Positions 1-12,736 of a DNA stretch of 64,000 nucleotides are shown here, piece by piece; position 1 is the stretch's first letter; every line of letters begins with the position of its first letter. The translations under genes were made by a program, and so were the position numbers. The notes under the pieces were generated by a model. That model worked only from the letters and a program-made list of their open reading frames with translations. It was not told where the DNA came from and made no database searches. Source of the stretch: Paraspadella gotoi (Eukaryota > Chaetognatha); assembly GCA_051294375.1 (NCBI GenBank), contig CM119265.1, positions 26,015,748 through 26,079,747 of the forward strand, read 5' to 3'.

Positions 1-299
1 CGTCGGTGGTGGACGGCGTCCGTCTCTGTCCGTCCGTCCGTCCGTCCGTCTCCCCGACGCTTTGGAAGATGAAGCAAGAGGCGCGTTTGAGCTTCTGACA
101 AGAGCGAAGGATTCTGTCCGGGAGACTGATGCCGACGTCGAAGCCTAAAGTGGGGGGGGGGAGCGTGGAGGAAATAAATAGTCAATCTTAAAATCGGTTT
201 TAAAAATTATTCAATCAATAAATTTATTTATAAATTAATTAATTATGTAGTCGGGCATTGCCTAGGTTCACCCCGCGTATAAGCATGTTACATTCAGTC

Positions 300-545
300 C
301 TGACCCGGTGGCTCATTGAGTAAAGCCATCAGCTCATGACCACTAGGTACCGGGTTCAATCCCAACCCGGTACCTACCCTGTGGGAAGCGTGAGGACGGC
401 CGCAAGCCGTATTGGGGGTGTGACGAACCCTCAAGCCTGGTTCCAAGCCCAGGACCCGTTCCATAGCTTCTAAAGGGGGTTATAGAAGTTCCGGATAGTC
501 ATCTTCTGCCCACTTAGCGCCTTATCCACATATATTTATATATTT
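300..545 (+). mobile_element. tRNA-derived SINE, copy 1
   Basis: The head looks like a tRNA with an RNA polymerase III internal promoter. The A box TGGCTCATTG (309-318) fits TRGYNNANNG. The B box GGTTCAATCC (353-362) fits the GGTTCRANNC consensus. They are about 34 bases apart edge to edge, as in a tRNA. After the B box come a roughly 170-base body unrelated to tRNA and an AT-rich tail of TATATTTATATA type. Family assignment needs a repeat library; I do not recognise the body. The element lies inside the duplicated segment, so its second copy is not independent evidence of transposition. Confidence 0.7.
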
Positions 546-754
546 TTTATAAAATTTAGTCTAAACAATGTATTTTGCCGGTTAGACTTTCTTAAAAACT
601 GGCGATTTTGGCCATACTTTTAAAAATATTAGTCAGCCCAGCATCATGAATGGTAAGACAAAAAGAATTATGTAACTGCTGTAATTTTAAAGCAATTGGA
701 TCTTGAAGCAATTGAAGCACTGTCCTTTCTCAACTCTGTGTTGGAAAATTTACT

Positions 755-807
755 ATCTCTCTCTCTCTCTCTCTCTCTCGTCTCCTCTCTCTCTCTCTCT
801 CTCTCTC

Positions 808-840
<33 letters not shown>
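755..840. repeat. (CT)n microsatellite
   Basis: Nearly pure CT dinucleotides with a few CG interruptions. The counterpart in the second copy is at 3479-3570. Confidence 0.95.
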
Positions 841-841
<1 letters not shown>

Positions 842-1539
842 TCTAAAAATCTTTTAACCAAATAAAGACTGTTTTATATTGAGTACATTATTATCAATGC
901 GTTGTGACGAGCCTCGTCGTTTTTCGACTTCAATCGTCGTCCGTTTCTTCGTCGTCGTCGTCCTCCATCGTCGTCGCAATTCTCCACCTGCCGGACTAAG
1001 CATCGACGAGACTGACTCAAGCGACATCTCTTCTTCATTAAAAATTCAGTTTAGTAAACAAAATCTCGAGAAAAAAAAATGAATAATTGGTTATTTGTCG
1101 TCGTCATCGTCGTAGTCGCTTTCGTCAACCGGGACTTTTTCGTTGTCAGGGTTGTCATTGTTTTCGACTTCAACGTCGTCTTCATCATCGTCTTTTTCGT
1201 CGTCGTCATCGTCTTCATCGTCGACATGGTCGTCATCCTTTTCGTNNNNNNNNNNNNNNNNNNNNNNNNNNNNNNCGTCGTCGTCGTCTTGCTCAATATG
1301 CAAATCCAGCCAAACATTCAAACATCAGAAGCGTCGAAAGAAACAGAAGAGAATCAGGATTTTGTTTCATGTTTTTTTTTGTGTTTTTTTTTATGCGCGA
1401 ATTCTGAAATCAGGAAAAACAAGAAGCTTTATTCAGCTTTATTGCTTGTTTTTTTGCTTGTTTTCGTCTACGTCAACTGGGAGCTTTTGCTTGTCATCGT
1501 TTTATTTCGTTGTTTAAAATAAGGATTGAGAGAAAAAAA

Positions 1540-2726
1540 AAAAACCTGTCTGTTTGTTGATCTGTCTGTGCGTCTTTCTGTCCGTACGAACCCGTCTACT
1601 CCTTTTGTCTGTCTGTTGTCCGCTCTGTCATTCTATCCGTCTAGTCTTTAGGGTTTCCGTTTGTTCTTCGACTTGAAGTTTCTTTCCGTTTTCGTTCTAC
1701 TAATTTATACGTGCCGCGTCCGTACGTGCGCTGTCCGTCTCCCCCGCCTTTCCCAAACCTACCATACCGACGCACACAAGCACCTACTAACTTCAACAAC
1801 CGGGCGATCGTTCCCGACGGAGCACTGTTCGCCTCCCTGATGGGCATTGGGTGAAAGTTCTAACACCAGCAACCGCAGCGAGCTGAGAAGTGCGCGTGTG
1901 TGAGAGCTTAAGAGGCAGCGTCCGTCGACATGATCGAGGACGTCGAAGGAAGATGGTGAAGCGTGAAGTGAGTGAGGACACCCACACGAAGGACGGAAAA
2001 AGCAGCCAGAAGAAACGATGACAAGAGGAAGAGCAGGAGAGAGAGAAGAATGATAAGTGAGAGAGCCCGATTCGTTCGTAGGGAGACAGAGGAGAGAGAT
2101 CCGAAGAGTAGCAGAGAGAGAGAGACGAGAGAGCAGAGAGAGAGAGAGAGAGGGAGAGAGAGAGAGGAAAAGGGGGGAAGTGGATGTCAGGAGAAAGTTG
2201 ATTGTAATAAAAAATGACGCTCTTTTAACGAAAACTAAATACTCATCATTAAGATTGATTCTCTCTCTTTTGCTGCCCAGCGTTCACACTCCCATATCAT
2301 ACAACAATCTAATGACGCCATCGTCATAGCTAGAAATAATATCCTTATGTTAAAGTTAAGTATTTTTTTTGTCAAGACGAAAACACGAATCTGTAATAAA
2401 TCGTGTTCGTGAGAAGAAAATAATGTTCCAAACAAAAAGAGAAGGAAAGTCGAAGTCATTTGACTCTTTGTTTACGATCTGACGATTTTTAACATTTTGA
2501 ACATCATTTCTGCCCGATTTGACGAGGCAGCAGAACGTGATTCTGGTGTCGACGAAAGAGAGGCAAGAGGAGAGACGATGTCAAGAGAGACGAGAGAGAG
2601 AGAAGAAGATGGAGAGACGCCAGCAGTACGAGAGAGAGAGGAGAGAGAGAAGAGAGAAGAGAAAAAGAAGAGAGAGAGGAGAGAGAGACATACAGACAGA
2701 CTGACCTTTGCTATGGCGATTACCTC
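1540..2726. other. Low-complexity spacer between the two copies
   Basis: 1548-1640 is a degraded CTGT/CCGT repeat. 1640-1970 is mixed unique sequence with no recognisable gene. 1990-2190 and 2536-2700 are AGAG-rich. The short frames here have no family resemblance and I call no gene. Confidence 0.6.
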
Positions 2727-3501
2727 GGTGGTGGACGGCGTCCGTCTCTGTCCGTCGTCGTCGTCCGTCTCCCCGACGCTTTGGAAGATGAAAGCAAGAG
2801 GCGCGTTTGAGCTTCTGACAAGAGCGAAGGATTCTGTCCGGGAGACTGATGCCGACGTCGAAGCCTAAAGTGGGGGGGGGAGCGTGGAGGAAATAAATAG
2901 TCAATCTTAAAATCGGTTTTAAAAATTATTCAATCAAATAAATTTAATTTATAAATTAATTAATTATGTAGTCGGGCATTGCCTAGGTTCACCCCCGCGT
3001 ATAAGCATGATAATCGCTGACCCGGTGGCTCATTGTGTAAGCCATCAGTCTCAATGACCACTACGTTACCGGGTTCAATCCCAACCCCGGTACCTACCCT
3101 GTGGGAAGGCGTGAGAGACGGCGGTAAGCCGCCTTGACGGTGTGGCGAACCCTCAAGCCAGCGTTCAAGCCCAGGACCCGTTCAATAAGCTACAAAGGGG
3201 GTTATAGAAGTTACGGATAGTCATCTTCTGCCCACTTAAGCGCCTTATCCACATATTATTTATATATTTTTTATAAAATTTAGTTAACAATGTATTTTTG
3301 CCGGTTAGACTTTCTTAAAAACTGGCGATTTTGGCCATACTTTAAAAATATTAGTCAGCCCAGCTTCAATGAATGGTAAGACAAAAAGAATTATGTAACT
3401 GCTGTAATTTGTAAAGCAATTGGATCTTGAAGCATTGAAGCACTGTCCTTTCTCAACTCTGTGTTGGAAATTTACTAATCTCTCTCTCTCTCTCGTCTCT
3501 C

Positions 3502-3549
<48 letters not shown>

Positions 3550-4245
3550 CTCTCATCTCTCAAATTCTAAAAATCTTTTAACCAAATAAAGACTGTTTTA
3601 TATAGTACATTATTATCAATGCGTTGTGACGACCCTCGTCGTTTTCGCTTCAATCGTCGTCGCTATCTCGTCGTCGTCGTCCTCCATCGTCGTCGCAATT
3701 CTCCACCTGCGGACTAAGCACGACGAGACTGACCTCAAGCGACATCTCTTCTTCATTAAAAATTCAGTTTAGTACAAAATCTCGAGAAAAAAAAAATGAA
3801 TAATTGGTTATTTGTCGTCGTCATCGTCGTATTCGCTTTCGTCAACGGTCTTTTTCGTTGTCAGGGTTGTCATTGTTTTCGACTTCAACGTCCGTCTTCA
3901 TCATCGTGCTTTTTTCGTCGTCGTCATCGTTCTTCATCGTCGACTATGTCGTCATCCTTTCGTGCCATCGTCGTCGTCGTCGTCGTCTTTTCTCGTCGTC
4001 GTCTCTGCTCAATATGCAAATCCAGCCAAACATTCAAACATCAGAAGCGTCGAAAGAACAGAAGAGAATCAGGATTTTGTTTCATGTTTTTTTTTTGTGT
4101 TTTTTTTTTATGCGCGAATTCTGAAATCAGGAAAAACAAGAAGCTTTATTCAGCTTTATTGCTTGTTTTTTGCTTGTTTTCGTCTACGTCAACCTGGGAG
4201 CTTTTGCTTGTCATCGTTTTATTTCGTTGTTTAAAATAAGGATTA
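2727..4245. repeat. Duplicated 1.5 kb segment, copy 2
   Basis: Second copy of 1-1530, ending near 4245, after which the copies diverge into a (GA)n run. It is contiguous where copy 1 has an N gap. Indels against copy 1 are scattered and often sit in homopolymers, more like sequencing noise than long divergence, but a real tandem duplication is not excluded. Confidence 0.85.
3015..3280 (+). mobile_element. tRNA-derived SINE, copy 2
   Basis: Same element as at 300-545. The A box TGGCTCATTG is at 3026-3035 and the B box GGTTCAATCC at 3072-3081. The body and AT-rich tail follow as in copy 1. Confidence 0.7.
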
Positions 4246-5139
4246 GAGGAGAGAAAAAGAGAGAAAGAGAAGAGAGAGAGAGAGAGAGAGAGAGAATGGA
4301 ATATGGTAAGTTGCAATAAAGAAAATAATAATAAAATGTAGAAATAGAAAAATTNNNNNNNNNNNNNNNNNNNNNNNNNAAAAAAAAGAAAATAATAATA
4401 CAAAAACAGAAAAAAATTTAACAAAAGAAAGAAAAACAAAATAAAGCGAAGATTTTGAAAATCGTTTTCTAATCACAAGAGAGACTGAGAGCGAGAGGTT
4501 CTGCCGAGAGAAAGGATTAGGACTTTTTAGGCTTTCAAGGTGTTGATGCTTTTTTTTGCTTTTAAAGCAGTTTTCTTCGCTGGTTTTTTTTAAAGCCGAT
4601 TCCTGTTTTTTTTTGCGGCGAAACGAAAAATCGATTCAACTATAAAAGAAAAAACGTTTTTCTATTTTTTTTTAAATTTTTTTTCTTCATTTTTTTCCAT
4701 TTTTCTAAGAAGCGACTTTTTCGTGGAATTTTTATGATTTTATATCAAAGTGAAATGAAGGAGACGACGACGACGACGACGATGACAACGACGATGACGA
4801 CGATGACAACGACGACGACGATGACAACGACGACCAGGCCGCGAACGATTCCTCTATTTGTTTATTACATTTGTTAAACACTTTTCTCATTAGTATTTTT
4901 TCAAAGAAATTTAATCATAAACATCCGAGACCTGAAACCTCTTATCTCTCAATCTGAGAAGTCATCTCAAGGATATCTAAGATTGGAGAGTTTTAATCCC
5001 CGATTAGAGAATTTTAATACCCGATTGGCTCAAGTCCCTTTATACGAAGACCGCTCTCTTTCTTTCTCGAGATAAGATTAGCTTTTTGCTTTTTATTTTT
5101 TTCTCGACGAAAGTTTAAAACAAGTTTGACAACTATTTA
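4246..5139. other. Non-coding stretch with short repeats
   Basis: Contains a (GA)n run at 4258-4292, a 25-N gap at 4355-4379, A/T homopolymer-rich sequence to about 4750, and a (GAC/GAT)n triplet array at 4762-4836. 4840-5139 is AT-rich with an imperfect repeat of ATTAGAGAATTTTAATCCCCGATT type near 4980-5030. No gene is seen. Confidence 0.7.
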
Positions 5140-5485
5140 GTTGCGCCGCGAGTACTCGCGGAGCAACTCTAAAAGTCACTTTTCGGTCGGTCTGTCGGTC
5201 CGTCGGTCTGTCCCACTTACGTTAAAAAATGCATATAATTTTTTTACGGTTGGTTGCTCTTTTGTTTAGACAGAAAAAATCTCAAATCTAAGTGACTGCA
5301 ACCGCCGCCTTCAGGAAATCCTAAAACTAAAATAGAATAAAAGACGGAAATTTGATATAGGGCATATCATAAATACACGGGCTAAGAAAGTTATTGTCGT
5401 CATGTTATGTCACGTTATGTCATATCATGTCACTTCATGTCATGTCACGAGAAATACACGTTATAAGGAAGTCCTACGGCGCAAC
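5140..5485 (+). mobile_element. MITE with GTTGCGCCG terminal inverted repeats
   Basis: The left end GTTGCGCCG (5140-5148) is the exact reverse complement of the right end CGGCGCAAC (5477-5485). Next to the left end is a perfect 16-base palindrome CCGCGAGTACTCGCGG (5146-5161) inside a longer AGTTGC...GCAACT hairpin. Then come a CGGT-rich stretch (5184-5212) and TCATGTCA-like repeats (5400-5450). There is no coding capacity, so it is non-autonomous. Related copies occur at 16320-16424, 17905-18115, 45580-45665 and 48619-48750. A target-site duplication is not clear. Confidence 0.7.
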
Positions 5486-5884
5486 ACATTTGAATTACCG
5501 TTCTTGTTTGTTTTTAGAAAAGAAAAATTGAAATGAATCTTAGACTTAAATATTTTTTTCTTCACTTCCACAAAGTAAAGTCTTTTTTTGAAAATTCATA
5601 CTGATTGTAAAATAAACTTTTTTCTTATATCGTTACTTTTTTTAGATTTAATTTCCGCTTTAATTTTTCTTTAATCCCATTTCATTTATTCAATTTTATA
5701 TTAAAAGTTTTAAAATTCTTATTTGTTTCTATTCCATTTATGAAATTGGTACAACCAATATAAAAATTATCCATTAATTTAATAAATATGCCCCTGACTT
5801 TGGACTTTGAACTTTGGACTTTATATTCTTTGAACCACAGTCTCATTTTCGCGACTTCTCGTCTCCAAGCGAACCCGGACGATC
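5486..5884. other. AT-rich upstream region of the ChaC gene
   Basis: Mostly AT-rich with no recognised TATA or initiator signal. 5740-5772 is a 33-base sequence that recurs exactly at 9726-9758. 5795-5824 is a short imperfect repeat of the type CTTTGGACTTTGAA, just upstream of the start codon. Confidence 0.5.
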
Positions 5885-7138
<1,254 letters not shown>

Positions 7139-7811
7139 CGACGACGACGACGACGACGACAACAACGATACCGAATTAAAGAAATTAAAGACGCTTACAA
7201 TGAGTGATACAATCAATAAGATTATCATCTCATGTTGTCATATTGACCATGAAGACAAAATGATGGTAAGATGACGAACACCGAATGAAAACCGAAACTA
7301 TTCATTATTTGTACCTACTAAAACGGACGTGACAATGGAACAACGTGACAACGTGATAACGTGACAACTTGCAAACAACGACTGCGAAAAAATCTCTAGA
7401 ATTAAAAACAAAACAGAAATCAGCGGATCAAAAAAAAACAAAAACAAAAACTAAAGAAACAAAGGAAACGAAACAAGATGAATTTCTGATGTTCCTCTGT
7501 TTTCTCTTTTTGTCAATTTTTTTCTTTAATTTTTTTCTTAGCAATGGTTTAATGTGTTTCGGTTTTTATTTACGTTTTTGTCTTTTTTTATTAATATTTT
7601 AACAGCGATAAAAAAACTGATATTTGAAAAAAAAATGAGAAGCCGTCAAAAGCTGAAAGGCGCGAGAAAATTTTAAAATTAAAAAAAAAAAAAAAACAAA
7701 TTAAAAAAATAAAAATTCTGCGTTTCGTCTGGAATTTCCTCTTATCTTTCTCCCCGCGACTTTTTTTTGTTTTATGTTCGTTCGTGGTTGCCAAGGAAAC
7801 GTGTCAGAGAG

Positions 7812-7910
<99 letters not shown>

Positions 7911-8318
7911 TTGTTCCGCACTCAGGCTTCTCCGCCTCTGACCATCTCAAACCAGTGACCTTTTTCGTCAACCGTTTTTACTTCTCTACCAAACTCAGTT
8001 TTTATCATCATCTCAAACGACCCTTCTACCTCTAACCTCTCACTTTTTTTTGGCATCTTTGACCTCTTGACCCATCTCTAACACTCTGACCTCTTATCCG
8101 ACCATCTATCGACCCGGGTCGCTCAACCACGCTCACTCCTCCCTCCAACAGGACAGGTCATGCCTCCGCCGGCTCCACTCTCAACTCCTTTGCCAACTCC
8201 TCTGCCCGCTCTCCATCGTCATCAACGAACCACGATAATTTTCCGGCGTCGATGGAATCTCATAGTCAAACGGCGCCGGTTTCGAGATGGCGCCCCCGGC
8301 GCGGAAAGGACGCCGACG
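7139..8318. other. Spacer between ChaC and carboxypeptidase genes
   Basis: Starts in a short (GAC)n array at 7138-7160, so the ChaC stop lies next to a triplet repeat. 7320-7362 has repeats of GTGACAACGTGA type. 7400-7730 is A-rich then T-rich low complexity. 7808-7910 is a (GA)n microsatellite. 7911-8155 is C/T-rich with repeated TGACCTCT words. An upstream in-frame ATG at 8160 exists but lacks a signal peptide. Confidence 0.6.
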
Positions 8319-9610
8319 ATGACGACGACCTTCAAACGTAGACTCATTTTCCTTTCGACTTTCGTCGTTTTCATCTTCGCTTCTTCGGAGTCGGCAGCGT
8401 CGGCAGAATCGGCCGAGTCGGCAAGATTCGATCCGGCTGCGTCGGCAAACATCACTTTGCCGGTGAACGTCGCTTCACCAATCGTTGAGAACGACGAGAC
8501 GTTTCCTCCGGACGCGAGAGGCGACAACAACAACAACAACAACGACGACGACCACGAAGAAGTGGATAGCGTGAATCCTCCTTATAAAAATCACAAACTG
8601 GTGAAAATCATTCTCTTGATCTACGGAGGTAAGTGAACGACAGGAGGTGAGAAAACGAGAAAAAGGAAAGACAGAAAGAAAGATAAAAAGAAAAAAGAAA
8701 GAAAGATAGAAAGAAATAGAGGTAAATAGAAACAAAAAACGGAAGAGTAAAAAGAACAACTAAATCATGAAAATTTAAAAAACCAAAAATACAAAAAAAA
8801 GAAAAAGAAAAAGAAAACAGCAAAAACAGAGCATAAATAAAAAGCAAAGCAGGCCTATACATAAAACATTAAAAAAGAAAAAAAATAGAAACCTCCAGGA
8901 GATTCATGACTCGTTTCTCCCATTCATAACACTCAATCATAAATCGCATTCAGAACTCTTATTCATAATCGTAGTCTAGAAATTCCGCTCCGTTTATCAT
9001 GAATCATAAACAGACGGCGAAATCTTTCGCCTTTTAAAAGACTCGAATCTTTTGACTGAACATAAACTCGAAAAATAATGATCATCTTTACAACCGACAG
9101 CGATTTATGCCCTCGGGGCCAAAAGGCTTTTGATGTATGGACCTCTATTACATCCTTCTCTCATCTCCCATTAAGCCTATTACAGCCTTCGTTTTCACAT
9201 AACTTTTTTTCCCCTGCAATTAATCACATCGCTCCCGCGTGTTATTTTTTTGGTGACCGTCGGGAAATGATTTTAAAATAGTTTAGTTTTATTTCATATT
9301 GACAGGTGTTTGATGTAAGTTATTTAAATTTTAAATTATATTATTTCCTTTTTCCTCCACTTTTCTTTTTTTCTTTCCTCCTTATATTTTTCCTCCACCC
9401 TCTTCTCTTTCTCTTCTCCCTCTTCCTCCCTCAGATTTGTCCGACAAAGAGGCTCTCGCATTCTTGAACGAATCCGCCGCCAAAATCGATTCCCTATTGG
9501 ACGAGATGGAAGAGCGGATCGACCAATGGGAACGTCCGGTTTTGATTGACGAATCGATGATATCAGAGATAGGAGTCTTAAATCGAAGAAATCATTTCCT
9601 TTTTAGGCAA

Positions 9611-9671
<61 letters not shown>

Positions 9672-11190
9672 CATTCTCAGTCACATTGTCACAAATCCGC
9701 TTCCAATAATTTTTCTCACATTTAAATGAAATTGGTACAACCAATATAAAAATTATCCNNNNNNNNNNNNNNNNNNNNNNNNNNNNNNNNNNNNNNNNNN
9801 NNNNNNNNNNNNNNNNNNNNNNNNNNNNNNNNNNNNNNNNNNNNNNNNNNNNNNNNNNNNNNNNNNNNNNNNNNNNNNNNNNNNNNNNNNNNNNNNNNNN
9901 NNNNNNNNNNNNNNNNNNNNNNNNNNNNNNNNNNNNNNNNNNNNNNNNNNNNNNNNNNNNNNNNNNNNNNNNNNNNNNNNNNNNNNNNNNNNNNNNNNNN
10001 NNNNNNNNNNNNNNNNNNNNNNNNNNNNNNNNNNNNNNNNNNNNNNNNNNNNNNNNNNGGGGCGACTCGAACGCCATCTCTCGCTTCTCGCGGATCAAAG
10101 CGACCGACTTTGGTTCAGGGTTGAGTTGTTGCACTCGGATTTGCAGGTGGGACGTAGTGAGGCGGAGAATAACAACAATTACAAAAACAACAACAACATC
10201 AACATCATTAACGACAACACAACAACAACAAAAAAAAAAACAACAGTAAAAACATGAACAACGACAGCAACAAACGCAAAACCAAAAAAACTTCACTAAA
10301 GAAAAATACAGAATTATGAGTAATGACACAACAACAACAGCAACAACAACAACAAAACAACAACAACAACAGGAAATCGTCGACGCAGAAGAATTGGAAC
10401 TAAGTCGCCGCAATTCTGACTTCGACGACGACGACGACGACGACGACGACTCCAGCGCCCCTCCGTCGTCCGGCGAGCGGCGTCGCCCGTCCGGAACTCA
10501 AGGCGGACCGGGGACGCCATTTCTCTCTCGATCCGCGTTGGGAAAATTCGCGCCGGTGGAAGAGATTGATAATTATCTCAGGTTTGTGTCGTCAATATCA
10601 TCATTAGCATTATCGTCGTTATCATCTTCATCATTATCATCATCATCATCAACATCGTCATCGCCTTCATCATTGTTACCATCATCGCAATAACGTTATC
10701 ATCAGAATTCGAGTTCTACAGTGTAGACAACACTGTCTCCTTTATTAATTGTGCTCTCTCCCTCGTCCCCTCTCCNNNNNNNNNNNNNNNNNNNNNNNNN
10801 NNNNNNNNNNNNNNNNNNNNNNNNNNNNNNNNNNNNNNNNNNNNNNNNNNNNNNNNNNNNNNNNNNNNNNNNNNNNNNNNNNNNNNNNNNNNNNNNNNNN
10901 NNNNNNNNNNNNNNNNNNNNNNNNNNNNNNNNNNNNNNNNNNNNNNNNNNNNNNNNNNNNNNNNNNNNNNNNNNNNNNNNNNGTTCGCCTCGTCCCTCTA
11001 GCGGAGAGAACCTTCGAAGGTCGAGAAATGCTGCTGCTGCACATTTCCTCCAATCACGCAGCGGCTGCGGCGGGCGCGGCAGCGAAACCTGCGGTGTGGA
11101 TCGAGGGCGGGATCCACGCGCGGGAGTGGTTGTCGCCCGCTGTGGTTCTTTATGTGGTTAACTCTATTGTCAAAGGTGGGTAGAGAGAGA

Positions 11191-11233
<43 letters not shown>

Positions 11234-12701
11234 ATTAACTGGTTGTTTGAAGTTATTTGTTACGGTTCTTTGTCGTTTGTTCTTTGTAATTGTAATTATT
11301 CGCCCTTTGTTTCCTTTCAGAACCGTTTCTATTCATTCAGTGCATTTAAATCTCATTTGCATATTGACGTAATCTAAGCAATATACCGTCAGAGTTTTGT
11401 TATTAAAATTATGGGTTTTTATTTCGAAAAATTAGGGACCGAACGTAATTTACTATTTTTGACAATGATATTTAAAGATGATAAGTTCGTTAAAATATGT
11501 ATATTTTAACGTTTCAAAATATTATATTGCCCCGATCAACTCCATCCGACAACTTAAACTCAGTACGCCTTTTTGAGTGAAAATCTTGTGGCTGTTCAAA
11601 TTTTATAGTCTTGCTATTTACTGTAGCTTCAATTTTGAATCTGCTTCGTTGTCTCAGGACTTTTTTTAAATTAATTATTAAACATCCTGATTTAGGCTAA
11701 CAATTAGTCGAAACATGTCCGTTTTCATTATAATTATATTAATTATAATTTTATAATATCATTGTAACAATTAAAATGTTATTATTTCGTCTCTAAATCA
11801 AACATAGAATTGTAAGAAATAATACGTTTAATAATTTATAATAAAGATAATTATAAAATTAATGATCTACTTTTCACGGGATTCACAATTCACAATTTTC
11901 TTTTCCTCTCAGAGGCTCACGCGCCTTCAGCGAGAAGGAAACTAACAACATGGCGCTCGAAATGATGAAGAGGAAAGGAACAATTCAGATGTTCATCTCA
12001 TTTCATTCATTCGGTCAATACATCCTGACCCCTTGGGGATTCGCTACTGGAAATCCGAGACCGCCTGACTATCAGGTGAGTAACTGAGTATATGATTGGG
12101 AAGTGTCTCTCACTGACTCCTCTCTCTCTCTCTCTCTCCTCTGTTAATATCTTCTTCTATTGTATTAGAGGAGTCGGCTTGTTTTTTTGCCATGTCCATC
12201 GTATTTCCTTTGTATTATTTACAAATCATTTTCTCTCTCTCGGTAAGGACAACTGGCTATCGTCTTCGTTTTTTCCGTTCGTCGTCGGTCGTCGTCGTTT
12301 TTCTCTTGTTTTGTCGTCGTCGAATTACTTTTCTTTTTTCTTTTTCTTAACGAATATCAAATTTAAGTTTTTGAATGTTCTTGAATTCAACACAAAATGA
12401 ATGAGTTATTATAATAAAATCTAAGTATATGCTGAAAAATATATTAAATTTTATATTTATTTTTTAAATTTAATGCAACTTAGTCTGAATATAGTTGAGC
12501 AAAGTAATCTTGAATTCATATGATAATGAACAAAATTTTAAAGGGCGTGTTAAGGCACTGCTACATCAAACCATTTTACCATATCCATGTTTGCCCAAAA
12601 CTTCTCCTTTTAAAACATTATAAACATCTAGTTTCTATCTTCCGTAATATTTATTATTTATTTTTTTATTTATTTTTTTATTATTATTTTTATTTATTAA
12701 T

Positions 12702-12736
<35 letters not shown>

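Larger units (their letters stand above)
1..1530. repeat. Duplicated 1.5 kb segment, copy 1
   Basis: This segment matches 2727-4245 almost throughout at an offset of about 2718 bases. Shared landmarks in order are a G run, a tRNA-derived SINE, a (CT)n tract, a (CGT)n-rich stretch and a run ending in GTTGTTTAAAATAAGG. The copies differ mainly by single-base insertions and deletions. A 30-N gap (1246-1275) falls inside a (CGT)n stretch that is read through in copy 2. No protein-coding exon is convincing; the Val/Arg/Ser-rich frames are translations of the triplet repeat. Confidence 0.85.

Noticed and set aside
300-375. Functional tRNA gene
   Set aside because: A and B boxes are present but the arms do not fold into a full cloverleaf with a matched acceptor stem, and SINE body sequence follows directly.
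1079-1522. Val/Ser/Arg-rich open frames over (CGT)n
   Set aside because: They are the three frames of a triplet repeat, occur in both duplicated copies with frame shifts, and have no splice or domain support.
8160-8318. Upstream in-frame ATG for the carboxypeptidase
   Set aside because: It would place 53 Pro/Arg-rich residues before an evident signal peptide starting at 8319.
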